Notes: generated from the letters alone by a model not told the origin. A stretch of 64,000 nt of DNA from Rhizobium sp. Root274 (GCF_001429245.1 NZ_LMJE01000009.1:251832-315831); one strand, 5' to 3'; counted from the stretch's first letter, positions 52,615 through 61,948 are shown. Numbers and translations: made by a program.

Positions 52615-53427
52615 ATGAATGCTCCCGTGAAGACCGACAATGCCGAACTGATCGTGCCCGAAGGTGTGTTTGCCGAGACGGTACTGAGCGTGACGCATTA
52701 TACCGACCGCCTGTTTCGCTTCCGCATGACCCGACCGGCCGGCTTCCGCTTTCGCTCTGGCGAATTCGCCATGATCGGCCTGATGGTCGAGGGCAAGCCG
52801 ATCTACCGCGCCTATTCGATCGCCAGCCCATCCTGGGACGAGGAACTGGAATTCTTCTCGATCAAGGTTCCGGATGGGCCGCTCACCCAGCACCTGCAGC
52901 GCATCCAGCCGGGCGACAAGGTGCTGATGCGCAAGAAGCCGACGGGGACCCTGGTTCTCGACGCGCTCACCCCGGGCAAGCGCCTCTACATGTTCTCGAC
53001 CGGCACCGGCATCGCGCCGTTTGCAAGCCTGATCCGTGATCCGGAAACCTATGAGAAGTTCGAGGAAGTCATTCTCACCCACACATGCCGCGACGTCGCC
53101 GAACTGAAATACGGCTTCGACCTCGTCGACGAGATCAAGAACCACGAGTTTCTCGCCGAACTCGTTGGCGACAAGCTGAAGCATTATGCGACGGTGACGC
53201 GCGAAGACTATCCCTTCAAGGGCCGCATCACCGACCTGATCGAAAACGGCAAGATCTTCGCCGATCTCGGCGTACCCCCGCTCGATCCCGCAGTCGACCG
53301 CGGCATGATCTGCGGTTCGACCGCGATGCTGAAGGACACCAAGGAACTCTTGGAAAAGGCAGGCCTCACCGAAGGCGCCAACAACAAGCCAGCAGAATTT
53401 GTCATCGAGCGGGCGTTCGTCGGCTGA
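52615..53427 (+). CDS. fpr: Ferredoxin-NADP reductase
   Basis: 270-residue plant/bacterial-type FNR flavoenzyme moving electrons between NADPH and ferredoxin or flavodoxin. FAD site: RAYSIASPSWDEE (RxYS). NADP site: FSTGTGIAPFASLIRD. The C-terminal end FVIERAFVG is typical of subclass-I bacterial Fpr. It follows the sulfite reductase genes by 165 bp, after the hairpin at 52471, so it has its own promoter. It could supply ferredoxin electrons to CysI. Confidence 0.95.
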   Translation: MNAPVKTDNAELIVPEGVFAETVLSVTHYTDRLFRFRMTRPAGFRFRSGEFAMIGLMVEGKPIYRAYSIASPSWDEELEFFSIKVPDGPLTQHLQRIQPGDKVLMRKKPTGTLVLDALTPGKRLYMFSTGTGIAPFASLIRDPETYEKFEEVILTHTCRDVAELKYGFDLVDEIKNHEFLAELVGDKLKHYATVTREDYPFKGRITDLIENGKIFADLGVPPLDPAVDRGMICGSTAMLKDTKELLEKAGLTEGANNKPAEFVIERAFVG

Positions 53428-53453
53428 GCTTGGTGCCTGTTTTGAAAATCGAG

Positions 53454-53478
53454 AACGCCCGGTCTTGAACCGGGCGTT
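53454..53478. terminator. Terminator between fpr and the MacB permease gene
   Basis: 10-bp perfect stem AACGCCCGGT (53454-53463) and ACCGGGCGTT (53469-53478) with loop CTTGA. It lies between two convergent genes. The plus side is followed by ACGTTTCT and the minus side by weak T-content, so it is probably bidirectional but not ideal. Confidence 0.75.
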
Positions 53479-53509
53479 ACGTTTCTGGAGTTTCGTCAGA
53501 AGCGCGCGT

Positions 53510-54715
53510 TTATTCGTGCCTCAGCGCATCGATCGGGTTCAGCTGCGCGGCGCGTCTTGCCGGGAAATAGCCGAAGATCATGCCGATCGCCGCCGAAAAG
53601 GCGAAGGCGAGCAGGATGATGGACGGGCTGGCCGCGAAGGGTACGCCGAGCAGGGTGACTGTGCCATAGGCAATGGAAAGCCCGAGCGCGATCCCGACAA
53701 TCCCCCCGAAGACCGACAGCGTCACCGCCTCTACCAGGAACTGCATCAGCACCTGGCTTTCGACGGCGCCGATCGCAAGCCTGATGCCGATTTCGCGCGT
53801 TCTCTCAGTCACCGATACCAGCATGATGTTCATGATCCCGATGCCGCCGACCAGCAGCGAGACGGCGGCGACCGCGCTCAAAAGCCCGGTCATCAGCGTG
53901 GTCGTGCCGGTGAGCGTTGCGGCCATCTGCGTCATGTCGTTCACCGAAAAATCGTCCTCTCGCCCCGACACGATTTTGCGCCTTTCGCGCAGCAAGCGCT
54001 CGACATCCGACTGCACCTTGGACGTCGAGACGCCATCCTTCGCGGAGAGCATGATGCTGGAGACGTCGGTCGAGCCGCCTATGCGCCGCTGGAACACCTT
54101 GAGCGGCATCATGACGACATCATCCTGGTCGTTGCCCATGCCGCTCTGACCCTTTTTGCCGAGAACCCCGATGATCTGGCAGGAGACGCTCCCAACCCGA
54201 ATCGACTGTTCCAGCGCCGGCGTCGAGCCGAACAGCTTGGACCGCACGGTTTCCCCGATCAGGCAGACAGCCTGTCCACCGCGTTCCTCCGAGGTCAGAA
54301 ATGTGCGGCCACTGGCCAGTGTCCAGTCTTGTGCCACAAGATAGTCGGCCCCGGTTCCGATGATCGTGGTCGAGCGGCTCTGCCCGCCGAAAATAACGGT
54401 CTGTGTCGACTGGTTGACCGCGGCCACGGCCCGCAATCCGCCGATCTGATCGCGGATTGCCTCGACGTCGCGGATGGTGAACTTTTTCGCATCAGTCGAG
54501 GCGCGGCCGGGACCGAACTGTCCGGGGCGCACGAAGAGGAGATTGGTCCCAAGTTTCGAGATCTCGGCGGACACCTGCGCCGTTGTACCGTTGCCGATCG
54601 TAACCATGGCAATGACGGCGGCGACGCCGATGACGACGCCGAGAACGGTCAGGAAGGAGCGCAAGAGATTGCGGCTGATGGCGCGAAGCGCAAGCTTGAT
54701 GGTCTCAGTGAACAT
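53510..54715 (-). CDS. macB: MacB-type ABC transporter permease (FtsX family)
   Basis: 401-residue permease: helix about 20-42, then a MacB_PCD periplasmic domain (about 45-250) and three FtsX helices (about 280-385). MacB-family wording is ALRAISRNLLRSFLTVLGVVIG near the start and SVTERTREIGIRLAIGA before the last helices. E. coli MacB fuses ATPase and permease; here they are separate genes. ATG at 54715 overlaps the ATPase end by 11 bp. Exports a peptide, antibiotic or lipid with the adaptor at 55460; substrate unknown. Confidence 0.92.
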   Translation of the reverse strand: MFTETIKLALRAISRNLLRSFLTVLGVVIGVAAVIAMVTIGNGTTAQVSAEISKLGTNLLFVRPGQFGPGRASTDAKKFTIRDVEAIRDQIGGLRAVAAVNQSTQTVIFGGQSRSTTIIGTGADYLVAQDWTLASGRTFLTSEERGGQAVCLIGETVRSKLFGSTPALEQSIRVGSVSCQIIGVLGKKGQSGMGNDQDDVVMMPLKVFQRRIGGSTDVSSIMLSAKDGVSTSKVQSDVERLLRERRKIVSGREDDFSVNDMTQMAATLTGTTTLMTGLLSAVAAVSLLVGGIGIMNIMLVSVTERTREIGIRLAIGAVESQVLMQFLVEAVTLSVFGGIVGIALGLSIAYGTVTLLGVPFAASPSIILLAFAFSAAIGMIFGYFPARRAAQLNPIDALRHE

Positions 54716-55451
54716 CGGCAGTCCCTTCCGCAATCGCTGCACCACCGTCGGATGATCCCGTATTCAGACTGTCCGACTGGATCTGCCCGTCGACGAAACG
54801 CAGGTTCCGCTTGGCGTAAGCTGCAATGTCGTCCTCATGCGTGACCATGATGACGGTGATGCCCAGGTCGCGGTTGAGCGAGGTGATCAGGTCCATGATC
54901 TCGCGGCTGGTCTTGGTATCGAGATTGCCCGTCGGTTCGTCGGCAAGGAGCACGGCCGGACTGGTCACGATGGCGCGCGCTATGGCCACACGCTGCTGTT
55001 GCCCTCCGGAAAGTTCCTGCGACGTATGGTTCTCGCGCCCGCTCAGCCCCACCTGCCCAAGCGCCCGCGTCGCCCGCTGGCGCCGTTCCCGGCTGTCCAT
55101 GCCACGATAGATCAAGGGCAGTTCGACATTTTCGACCGCAGACGTTCGCGCCAGCAAGTTGAAGCCCTGGAAGACAAAGCCCAGCATATGCCGCCTGAGC
55201 AGCGTGTATTGCGCCCGATCGAAGCCGGTCGTGTCGATCCCCTGGAAGAGATACTGCCCGGAACTCGGCACATCGAGGCAGCCGAGGATGTTCATCGCGG
55301 TGGACTTGCCCGAGCCGGACGGCCCCATGATGGCGACGAACTCCCGCGCTTCAATCTGCAGATCGATCTGTTTCAGCGCATGGATCGTCGCTTCGCCCTG
55401 GCCATAGGTGCGCGAGATCCGGCGAAATTCGAGGAGTGGGGCAGGGGTCAT
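54705..55451 (-). CDS. MacB-type ABC transporter ATP-binding protein
   Basis: 248-residue ATPase of the LolD/MacB class. Walker [13 protein letters not shown] (about 42-53), Q-loop FQGFNLL, signature [15 protein letters not shown], Walker [13 protein letters not shown] and switch His in VTHEDD. It powers the adjacent permease. Its start is 8 bp after the adaptor gene. Confidence 0.95.
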   Translation of the reverse strand: MTPAPLLEFRRISRTYGQGEATIHALKQIDLQIEAREFVAIMGPSGSGKSTAMNILGCLDVPSSGQYLFQGIDTTGFDRAQYTLLRRHMLGFVFQGFNLLARTSAVENVELPLIYRGMDSRERRQRATRALGQVGLSGRENHTSQELSGGQQQRVAIARAIVTSPAVLLADEPTGNLDTKTSREIMDLITSLNRDLGITVIMVTHEDDIAAYAKRNLRFVDGQIQSDSLNTGSSDGGAAIAEGTADVH

Positions 55452-55459
55452 GAGCCGCC

Positions 55460-56752
55460 TCAGCCGGTTTTCGTGGTGGAGTCGGTGATCACCAGATCGC
55501 CCTCCTTCAACTCGCCGCGCTCAAGCACCGTATTTTGCCCGTCACTGGCACCGACCTCGACATTGACGGCAACCGGCTCGCCATTGCGCAACACCCAGAT
55601 TGTCCGCTCGCTACCCGTCGGCTCAGGCGCGCCGATGGGCTTCTCGCGGGGCGGGCGGAACAGACTGAAGATGCCGCCACCGCCTTGCGACTTTTCGGTT
55701 GCGACGGCCATTTGTGGCGGCGTAAAGCGGAGCGCCGCGTTCGGCACCAGAAGGGAATTCTTGATCGATCGCACGACGATGTCGGCCGTTGCCGTCATGC
55801 CCTGGCGCAGCAGCAGGTCGTCATTGCGCACCGACAGGATGCCCTTATAGGTCACCACATCGTTGACGGTCTCCGACGCATAGCGCACGTCGGTGATCTT
55901 GGCGGGAAAACGCTTGTCGGGAAACGCGTCAACGGTGAAGGTCGCGTTCTGCCCGACGGCAATCTGACCGACATCGGCCTCGTCGATGGACACCTGCAAT
56001 TCCATCTGGCGGAGATCGCCGGCCAGCGTAAACAGGGTCGGCGCTTCCAGCGAGGCGGCGACCGTTGCTCCGCTGTCGACATCGCGAGACAGGACGATCC
56101 CGTCGATGGGCGATACGATCGTCGCCTTGCGCAGCGAGAGTTTCGCCTGTTCGAGATCCGCCTCCGCCGCCGTCACATTGGCCTCGGCGCTCTCGCGGGT
56201 TGCCTGGGCTGCCTGAGAATTGAAAACTGCCGAGTCGAGATCCTGCTGCGTGGAAACACGGCTGCCAACCAGCGTGGTCAACCGATTGACGGTCGCCTGC
56301 GCCGACAATTCGTCGGCCTTGGCTTTGGCGACATTGGCATGAGCGGCAGCGAGCGCTGCCTCCTTGCTCTTCAGTTCGGCGTTGAGCTTCTCGGTGTCGA
56401 GCCGCGCCAGCACTTCACCCTTCTTCACCACGCTGTTATAGTCCGCCAGAACTTCGCGGACGGTGCCGGACTGTTCGCTTGAAACGTCCACCTGCACTGT
56501 CGGCTCCACCGACCCGGTCGCGGTGACCAGAACCGTGAGGTCGCCAGCTTTTACTGCGGCCGTGCTGTAGCTATAGGTGACCGACTTGCTCGTCAGAAGA
56601 TAGCCGCCGTAACCGGCGCCGAGGAGAAGGGCGAGGATCAAGAACCGCATTCCCCAGCGCGACTTGCGCTTGCGGGACTGGGCAAGCAGACCCCGCATGG
56701 CTTCGGTGTCAGGGGAGGTTTGAGGATCGCTCTTATTCTTGTCGGTGGTCAC
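55460..56752 (-). CDS. macA: MacA-type periplasmic adaptor (membrane fusion protein)
   Basis: 430-residue HlyD/RND-type adaptor. One membrane anchor (about 34-52, MRFLILALLLGAGYGGYLL), lipoyl/biotinyl halves (VTATGSVEPTVQVDVSS, ISPIDGIVL-like VSPIDGIVLSRDV), a long alpha-helical hairpin (about 115-195) and a beta-barrel. It is the first gene of a three-gene minus-strand tripartite exporter. The GTG at 56752 has GAGG 5 bp upstream; the frame is open to 56869. The outer membrane partner is not in the window. Confidence 0.93.
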   Translation of the reverse strand: MTTDKNKSDPQTSPDTEAMRGLLAQSRKRKSRWGMRFLILALLLGAGYGGYLLTSKSVTYSYSTAAVKAGDLTVLVTATGSVEPTVQVDVSSEQSGTVREVLADYNSVVKKGEVLARLDTEKLNAELKSKEAALAAAHANVAKAKADELSAQATVNRLTTLVGSRVSTQQDLDSAVFNSQAAQATRESAEANVTAAEADLEQAKLSLRKATIVSPIDGIVLSRDVDSGATVAASLEAPTLFTLAGDLRQMELQVSIDEADVGQIAVGQNATFTVDAFPDKRFPAKITDVRYASETVNDVVTYKGILSVRNDDLLLRQGMTATADIVVRSIKNSLLVPNAALRFTPPQMAVATEKSQGGGGIFSLFRPPREKPIGAPEPTGSERTIWVLRNGEPVAVNVEVGASDGQNTVLERGELKEGDLVITDSTTKTG

Positions 56753-56954
56753 GCCGGCCTCGCTTAATGATGTCGGGTGGGACACTGACCGAACGGCAAT
56801 GCCCCGCAATAGATCCGGGTCAAGCCTTCGAGATCCGGAGTTCCGCAGCCATAACCGCTTTGGCCTCAACTCCCCAGTGAAAGATTGGTAAGGTTATCGC
56901 GATAGCCGGGTAGAAAAACCCCGCAGAGTGTACCGCGTCATCGGTCGCTTGCCG

Positions 56955-57305
56955 TCAGGCTTGCTGGCGTCGACGCAGAAGCCGCAGCATTCCATGCGCC
57001 AACACGACGCCGAAGAGTGCACCAAGCGCCTTGATTACTGCATCGGAGAGGCCCGGGTGCCGGCTGGGCGAGAGAAACTGCAGCGATTCGATTGAAAAGG
57101 CCGCGAGAACGAGGAAGAGGCCTACAGTCAGCCACCGCCGCGGATAAGCCAGCCCGAAAGCTACACCCAGCACTGCGAAGGCAAGCGCACGATCGGCATC
57201 AGCAGGCATCGCCGCATGCGGTCGAAATCCGATCGGCACGACCGTGGCTGCAATGCATAGGCCGAGCAGAACCCAGGCGATGATCCGGAAATGTTGTGTC
57301 TGCAT
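56955..57305 (-). CDS. VanZ-family-like small membrane protein
   Basis: 116-residue protein with three or four hydrophobic helices (about 7-25, 38-55, 60-78, 88-107). The layout and the ESLQFLSPSRHPGLSDAVIKALGALFG segment near the C-terminus fit VanZ-like proteins of rhizobia. Function unknown. An ordinary core gene near the edge of the accessory region. Confidence 0.75.
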   Translation of the reverse strand: MQTQHFRIIAWVLLGLCIAATVVPIGFRPHAAMPADADRALAFAVLGVAFGLAYPRRWLTVGLFLVLAAFSIESLQFLSPSRHPGLSDAVIKALGALFGVVLAHGMLRLLRRRQQA

Positions 57306-57439
57306 CCCCGGGTCTTAGCGACGCAGTTGGTCCTTGGCAACAGCGTGTCAAGGTTGTCGCGCTCTTGTGATCTGCGCCGCAGCATCACCGGCGCGAAAGG
57401 TGAGCGCATGCGTTGCCCAAACGCCCTTACACGCGATCT

Positions 57440-57643
57440 TTAGCCCTGATTGTCGGTTTCTTCCTGTTTCGCACCGGCACTTTTGCCGTCGGAACTTTTA
57501 GACCGCTCCTCAAACCGATCGGCGCCCTTCGCTAAGTCAGACCCCATAGAGGCCTCCGTTGTGCGCTCGTCGGCTTCTGCGCTCCTTTGAAGACTCTTTG
57601 CGGCATCCTCGCCGACCTTGGTCTCTGCGTTATCGATTCCCAT
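57440..57643 (-). CDS. Small hydrophilic protein of unknown function
   Basis: 67-residue, highly charged protein with no hydrophobic segment (many Glu, Lys, Asp, Ser). It looks like a general stress or disordered protein; I do not recognise a family. An AGGAAG-type SD just before its ATG supports it being real. It is the last gene before the integrase region. Confidence 0.5.
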   Translation of the reverse strand: MGIDNAETKVGEDAAKSLQRSAEADERTTEASMGSDLAKGADRFEERSKSSDGKSAGAKQEETDNQG

Positions 57644-58102
57644 GTCTGCTTCCTCCGTTGATCATTTTCAACGAGTGCAGGCAGAAGAGGTTCCTAGGAG
57701 GTTGAAAACGAAGGCCGGGCCGAAAGGCGGTTGAGGTGCAATACCGGAATTCATCGGTACATGGCCACGTCAACAGGCATGGAAAACCATCGACAACCCG
57801 TTCGGCACGAGGTTGTCACCCATGTCTTAGGTACACAATGTTACCTGTGTCTTCGGTATGGACAAATGAATTTTTGGCGGAAGAGGTGTCTGCCAAGTAA
57901 CTGTTCGGGATTGTCCTCATTCGTTCGGCGCTGATCAAATTTTGCCCATGAAAACATGTTGTTCGCTTCGCAATCGTCCGCGAATGTGTTTTAGTGATCG
58001 CCACAATTCGATTTTTCCGCTGGGGAAAGTGCTGGGGTCGCTGCTGGGGCCGATCTCCATTTCTGCTCCGTGGCGGACGGAACGGAATTCGAAGGAGCGA
58101 TC
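57644..58102. other. 459-bp gap before the integrase: no gene seen, short direct repeats
   Basis: No convincing coding frame and no tRNA-like cloverleaf found by eye. The only structure seen is the triple GCTGGGG repeat at 58019-58049. The base composition changes to lower GC from here on. The left end of the accessory region presumably lies inside this gap. Confidence 0.55.
58019..58049. repeat. Three GCTGGGG direct repeats at 12-bp spacing
   Basis: GCTGGGG at 58019-58025, 58031-58037 and 58043-58049. Even one-turn spacing just upstream of an integrase gene suggests protein-binding sites, such as integrase arm sites or an excisionase/autoregulator site. Chance is possible. Confidence 0.6.
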
Positions 58103-59401
58103 ATGGGGCGGCAGGTAACTAAGTTGACAGCACGGTTTGTGGAGACCGTCAGGGAGCCGGGTCGTTACGGCGACGGGGCAGGCTTGTATCTTGTGGTTGG
58201 AAAGGGGGGAGGGAAGTCATGGCTCTTCATTTATCGGTTCGGTGCCAAACAGCGAGAAATGGGGCTAGGCCCGCAAGCTGCTGTCTCATTGAAAGACGCT
58301 CGCGACGCGGCAAGCGAGGCACGGAAGCTTTTGGTGCGGGGTGTCGATCCTATCGAAGATCGAGCTGAACAGCATCGCTTGAGTGCCGCAGCGAAGGCGG
58401 CTGAGGATCGAGAGGCGAATACGGCATCCTTCGGGAAGTTCGCGACTGACCTGCTGAACGGTTACACAGAGACCGACAGCCGTGGGCGCGAGAGGAAGGT
58501 TCCGGGTCTCAAGGAAGGGTTCCGCAACGCGAAGCATGCGATGCAGTGGGAAACTACACTTCGCGACTACGCATCATCCCTATGGGACTTGAAGCTAGAT
58601 GAGATTGAGACCGATGATGTACTTGGTTGCATCGCCCCGATCTGGACTAAGAAGAATGAGACCGCGAGACGGGTGAGGGGCCGCATTGAAACTGTGCTCG
58701 CTGCTGCCATCGCCCGCAGACTTCGACCGGGTCCAAATCCTGCCACGCTTAAGGGGAACTTGGAAGCGCTCCTGCCTCGGGTATCAAAGTTGCAACGTGG
58801 GCATCACCCGGCGCTTCCGTGGACTGAAGTTCCCGATTTTTGGCAGAAGCTCTCGGCACTCAACAGTGTCAGCGCGAGAGCCCTCGCGTTTACGATCCTG
58901 ACGGCAGCGCGATCTGGTGAGACGCGTGGGGCTACGTGGGGTGAAATAGACCAAGAGGGAAAAACTTGGACGGTTCCGGCTGCTCGCATGAAGGCAGGCA
59001 GAGAGCACGTCATTCCGCTCTCGGATCAAGCGCTCGGTATCATAGATGAAGTGGCGCAGTTGCGTCAGAGCGACGATCCATCAGAGCTTGTCTTTCCATC
59101 GATCCGCGCGCGAACATTGCTTTCAGATATGGCCCTCTCAATGTGTGCTCGGGGAATTCGAGAGGGGATAACAGTCCATGGTTTCCGGTCGTCGTTTCGC
59201 GACTGGGCAGGTGATAACACTACCTTTCCGCGAGAGCTTGCTGAACAAGCGCTCGCGCATACGGTTGGTGGAGTAGAAGGGGCTTATAGGCGCGGAACTG
59301 CCTTAGAACGTCGAAGGCAAATGATGACCAGCTGGGCTTCATTTGTTACAGGAACAGAAGTTTCGGCAACAATTCTTCCGCTCACGCTCAAGTCATCGTA
59401 A
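58103..59401 (+). CDS. P4-type tyrosine site-specific integrase
   Basis: 432-residue tyrosine recombinase. N-terminal DUF4102 domain (about 1-95, LTARFVETVREPGRYGDGAGLYL), central SAM-like core-binding domain, catalytic domain (about 225-410). Active residues are Arg in TAARSGETRGATWGEI, His and Arg in HGFRSSFRDW, His in ALAHTVGG and Tyr in EGAYRRG, so it looks intact. The ATG at 58103 has AGGAG 5 bp upstream; the frame is open to 58070. Such integrases usually insert islands at tRNA or tmRNA genes; no such gene is seen on this side, so the attachment site may lie elsewhere. Confidence 0.93.
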   Translation: MGRQVTKLTARFVETVREPGRYGDGAGLYLVVGKGGGKSWLFIYRFGAKQREMGLGPQAAVSLKDARDAASEARKLLVRGVDPIEDRAEQHRLSAAAKAAEDREANTASFGKFATDLLNGYTETDSRGRERKVPGLKEGFRNAKHAMQWETTLRDYASSLWDLKLDEIETDDVLGCIAPIWTKKNETARRVRGRIETVLAAAIARRLRPGPNPATLKGNLEALLPRVSKLQRGHHPALPWTEVPDFWQKLSALNSVSARALAFTILTAARSGETRGATWGEIDQEGKTWTVPAARMKAGREHVIPLSDQALGIIDEVAQLRQSDDPSELVFPSIRARTLLSDMALSMCARGIREGITVHGFRSSFRDWAGDNTTFPRELAEQALAHTVGGVEGAYRRGTALERRRQMMTSWASFVTGTEVSATILPLTLKSS

Positions 59402-59506
59402 GCTCATCCATCCCGAGTAGGGGGCAAGGCAAGGTCTATCACAATCCGTCAGGCTCGTATCAGACATCGCCCATGCCGAATTCCATTCCAACCGGAGATA
59501 ACAGCC

Positions 59507-59992
59507 ATGAGAGTTTTCCCTGAGTTTAAGGTTGTGACTGCCAATGAGGTTGCTGCGGGAAATCTTCTCATAGTACAAAATGGCGCAAGCGAGATGAGCT
59601 ATGGCTTCGTTGCTTTTAATGCGAGCCAACGACTGCATTACTTTCTGTTGAGAGAGACGGTGAACGAGCCAGCATTCGACTTGGCTGAACTTCCGCAGTT
59701 CAATCAAATTTGCTGCGCGTCGGAATGGGATATACTGTTGCGCGGTGACCCTTCTTCGGACGATCCCACGCCCGGATCAATTGTTGTAGCGCAAGAAGGC
59801 ACCTTCATATGCGTTAGTCGGAGTATGGGATACGGGAGAGAAACACGAAAGTTCATCGATACATCCAGTTGGAAGATCGAAGCTGATATCTCGCCTATCG
59901 CATCTTGGAAGGGTTGGGAGTTGCGATTGGCACCTGACCGCTCTTCCGAGTGCTCCCTCAAAATCAGAGCCCGTCAGAGTAATCAGCGCTGA
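59507..59992 (+). CDS. Unknown protein in the accessory region
   Basis: 161-residue protein without a recognised family. It is mixed alpha/beta with no membrane segment; the C-terminal half is beta-rich (GSIVVAQEGTFICVSRSMG). Base use is lower in GC than the core genome, in keeping with acquisition. It follows the integrase by 105 bp on the same strand and precedes the IS-split membrane gene, so it could belong to the same cargo. Confidence 0.6.
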   Translation: MRVFPEFKVVTANEVAAGNLLIVQNGASEMSYGFVAFNASQRLHYFLLRETVNEPAFDLAELPQFNQICCASEWDILLRGDPSSDDPTPGSIVVAQEGTFICVSRSMGYGRETRKFIDTSSWKIEADISPIASWKGWELRLAPDRSSECSLKIRARQSNQR

Positions 59993-60034
59993 CATGCGCA
60001 AACTACCTTTCTGAGCCCGATCACTGAGGCACAC

Positions 60035-60187
60035 TCATTTGTCCTTCGGACGCGGAGGTGGTGGCTTGTGAGAAGGAGGAGGTGGCGGACGTGGGGCATC
60101 AGGTCTAGGGGTATTGATAGAGCGCTCACCATAACCACTTTTCTTCTCAGTGGGGGGCTTCTCAGGTTGAAAAGTGACGGTGTTCAT
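60035..60187 (-). CDS. Possible proline-rich small protein
   Basis: 50-residue frame, starting MNTVTFQPEKPPTEKK and ending in a Pro/Lys-rich tail (PRPPPPPSHKPPPPRPKDK). The composition looks protein-like rather than random, but it faces the membrane-protein gene with starts only one base apart, so both starts cannot have normal upstream space. Could also be chance in a purine-rich stretch. Confidence 0.35.
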   Translation of the reverse strand: MNTVTFQPEKPPTEKKSGYGERSINTPRPDAPRPPPPPSHKPPPPRPKDK

Positions 60188-60188
60188 C

Positions 60189-60431
60189 ATGGAACAATCT
60201 CTTGCAGAAACTCTCAAAGGCGCAGACCGCGAGGTACTACAAGAGATATTGCGCGAGGCGGAGTCAAGGTTATCGGCACAACTAACAGCCGCCATTGCTG
60301 CTGATACTCGCGCAATGACGTTCCTTGGTTTTATATCCGCCGTGGCAGTGGCGACCATTGGTGCTGCGCTTGCAATTCACCAAAGCGCCGCGCCAGAGCT
60401 TGCTTATCTAGGCTTATTCATCGGTGGAGGT
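60189..60431 (+). pseudogene. Membrane protein gene, 5' part, split by IS element
   Basis: First 81 codons of a gene interrupted at 60432. The fragment encodes an amphipathic helical start (EVLQEILREAESRLSAQL), one membrane helix (about 35-56) and the beginning of a second (ELAYLGLFIGGG). With one 8-bp target copy removed, the frame runs directly into the 3' part at 61957 to give about 177 residues. A GTG at 60174 is an alternative start. Read-through into the IS ends at 60521 with 33 foreign residues (from GDRVPLRG). Confidence 0.82.
60424..60431. repeat. Target site duplication, left copy
   Basis: GTGGAGGT, identical to 61949-61956 on the other side of the IS. An 8-bp duplication is typical of IS256-family insertion. 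Confidence 0.92.
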
Positions 60432-60628
60432 GATCGTGTCCCACTGCGTGGTGTAGCTCCGGCGCTGGCCGTGCCTTCCGGACAAAGCCGGGAATTGATC
60501 AGCTTGCGGCTGGCAGGCTGATAAGTGGAAGATCGTGTCCCACTGCGTGGTGTAGCTCCGGCGCTGGCCGTGCCTTCCGGACAAAGCCGGGAATTGATCA
60601 GCTTGCGGCTGGCAGGCTGATAAGTGGA
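60432..60628. repeat. 99-bp tandem duplication of the IS left end
   Basis: 60432-60530 and 60531-60628 are identical over 98 bases. Each copy holds the left terminal inverted repeat and the end of the transposase gene region. The unit is 33 codons long, so minus-strand frames stay open across both copies. Confidence 0.95.
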
Positions 60629-61794
60629 TCATCGCTCATTGCTGCTATGGTCTCAAGTGTCATGTAGCGGGATCGCTGAACGGCCCACTCGTCGTTTTGC
60701 TCGAGCAGCAGCGCCCCAACGAGCCTGACGATGGCATCGTCGTTGGGGAAGATGCCGACGACTTCTGTGCGTCGCTTGATCTCGCCGTTGAGACGCTCGA
60801 TCGGATTTGTGGAATGAAGCTTTGCCCAGTGCTGCCTGGGAAAGGTCATGTAGGCGAGCACGTCCTGCTCGGCGCTATCCATCAGCGTGGCGAGTTTCGG
60901 CACCTTCGGCCTGATCTGGTCGGCGACATTGCGCCATTGGGTGCTTGCCGCCTCCGGGGTGTCCTGGGCAAAGGCCGTGGCGATGAAGGCGGAGACGACA
61001 CGCCGTCCGCTCTTGCCCGCATGAGCGAGGGCATTGCGCATGAAGTGAACCCTGCACCTCTGCCATGTGGCGGAAAGCACCTTCGACACGGCTGCCTTGA
61101 TGCCCTCGTGTGCATCGGAGACCACGAGCTTGACGCCGCGCAGGCCTCGTCTGGTCAGCTTGCGTAGGAACTCGGTCCAGATCGCTTCTGCCTCGGATGT
61201 GCCTATTTCCATGCCGAGCACCTCGCGCCGGCCGTCAGTGTTCACACCCACCGCGATGATGACCGCTACCGAGACAATACGACCGCCGCGACGAACCTTC
61301 AGGTAGGTGGCATCGATCCAGAGATATGGCCACTCGCCCTCGATGGGGCGGTCGAGGAAGGCCTTCACCTTCTCGTCGATCTCCTCGCACAGGCGGCTCA
61401 CCTGGCTTTTGGAGATGCCGCTCATGCCCATGGCCTTGACGAGATCATCGACGGATCGGGTCGAAACGCCTTGGATGTAAGCCTCCTGAATGACTGCCGT
61501 CAGCGCCTTCTCGGCCATCCGGCGCGGCTCCAGGAAGCTCGGGAAATAGCTGCCTGTGCGAAGCTTGGGAATGCGCAGCTCGACGGTCCCTGCTCGTGTC
61601 TCCCAGTCCCGGTCGCGGTAGCCGTTGCGCTGGGCAAGTCGGAAGCTGTTCTTCTCGCCATAGCCGGCGCCGGTCTTCGTGCCCACTTCCAGCGCCATCA
61701 GCTTCTCGGCAGCAAAGCCGATCATCTCGCGCAGCAAATCGGCATCAGCACTCTTCTCAACGAGTGAGCGCAGGTTCATCATGTCGTCGGTCAT
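60598..61794 (-). CDS. IS256-family transposase
   Basis: 398-residue mutator-type DDE transposase. Catalytic Asp in [13 protein letters not shown], Asp in VVSDAHEGI and Glu in [14 protein letters not shown], the latter with the IS256 signature around it. Length is normal and the gene looks intact, so the element may still move. The N-terminus starts [15 protein letters not shown]. Confidence 0.95.
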   Translation of the reverse strand: MTDDMMNLRSLVEKSADADLLREMIGFAAEKLMALEVGTKTGAGYGEKNSFRLAQRNGYRDRDWETRAGTVELRIPKLRTGSYFPSFLEPRRMAEKALTAVIQEAYIQGVSTRSVDDLVKAMGMSGISKSQVSRLCEEIDEKVKAFLDRPIEGEWPYLWIDATYLKVRRGGRIVSVAVIIAVGVNTDGRREVLGMEIGTSEAEAIWTEFLRKLTRRGLRGVKLVVSDAHEGIKAAVSKVLSATWQRCRVHFMRNALAHAGKSGRRVVSAFIATAFAQDTPEAASTQWRNVADQIRPKVPKLATLMDSAEQDVLAYMTFPRQHWAKLHSTNPIERLNGEIKRRTEVVGIFPNDDAIVRLVGALLLEQNDEWAVQRSRYMTLETIAAMSDDPLISLPAAS

Positions 61795-61948
61795 CGGTGG
61801 TGTCCCTCAGGTTGGCTCTAAGCAACCCGACCCTACCGGAAAACACTGGTGACCACCGCTACGCCGCCCGCTCCCTACAGCACATTGGAGGGCGCGCTCG
61901 CGAGCGGCTTCGCTACCAACCAGCTACACCACGCGCCGGGACACGATC

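Larger units (their letters stand above)
60432..61948. mobile_element. IS256-family insertion sequence (1517 bp)
   Basis: Bounded by 8-bp target duplications. Terminal inverted repeats of about 27 bp: both ends read GATCGTGTCCC, then three differing bases, then GCGTGGTGTAGCT. It carries one transposase gene on the minus strand. Its left end contains a 99-bp tandem duplication, so the element without that extra copy would be 1418 bp, within the usual IS256 range. It interrupts a membrane-protein gene. Confidence 0.95.

Noticed and set aside
57644..58102. A tRNA or tmRNA gene serving as integrase target
   Set aside because: No acceptor stem, T-loop or anticodon arm could be found by eye on either strand.
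60432..60628. Tandem repeat as a CRISPR-like or satellite array
   Set aside because: Only two copies, each containing the IS terminal repeat; it is a duplication of the IS end.
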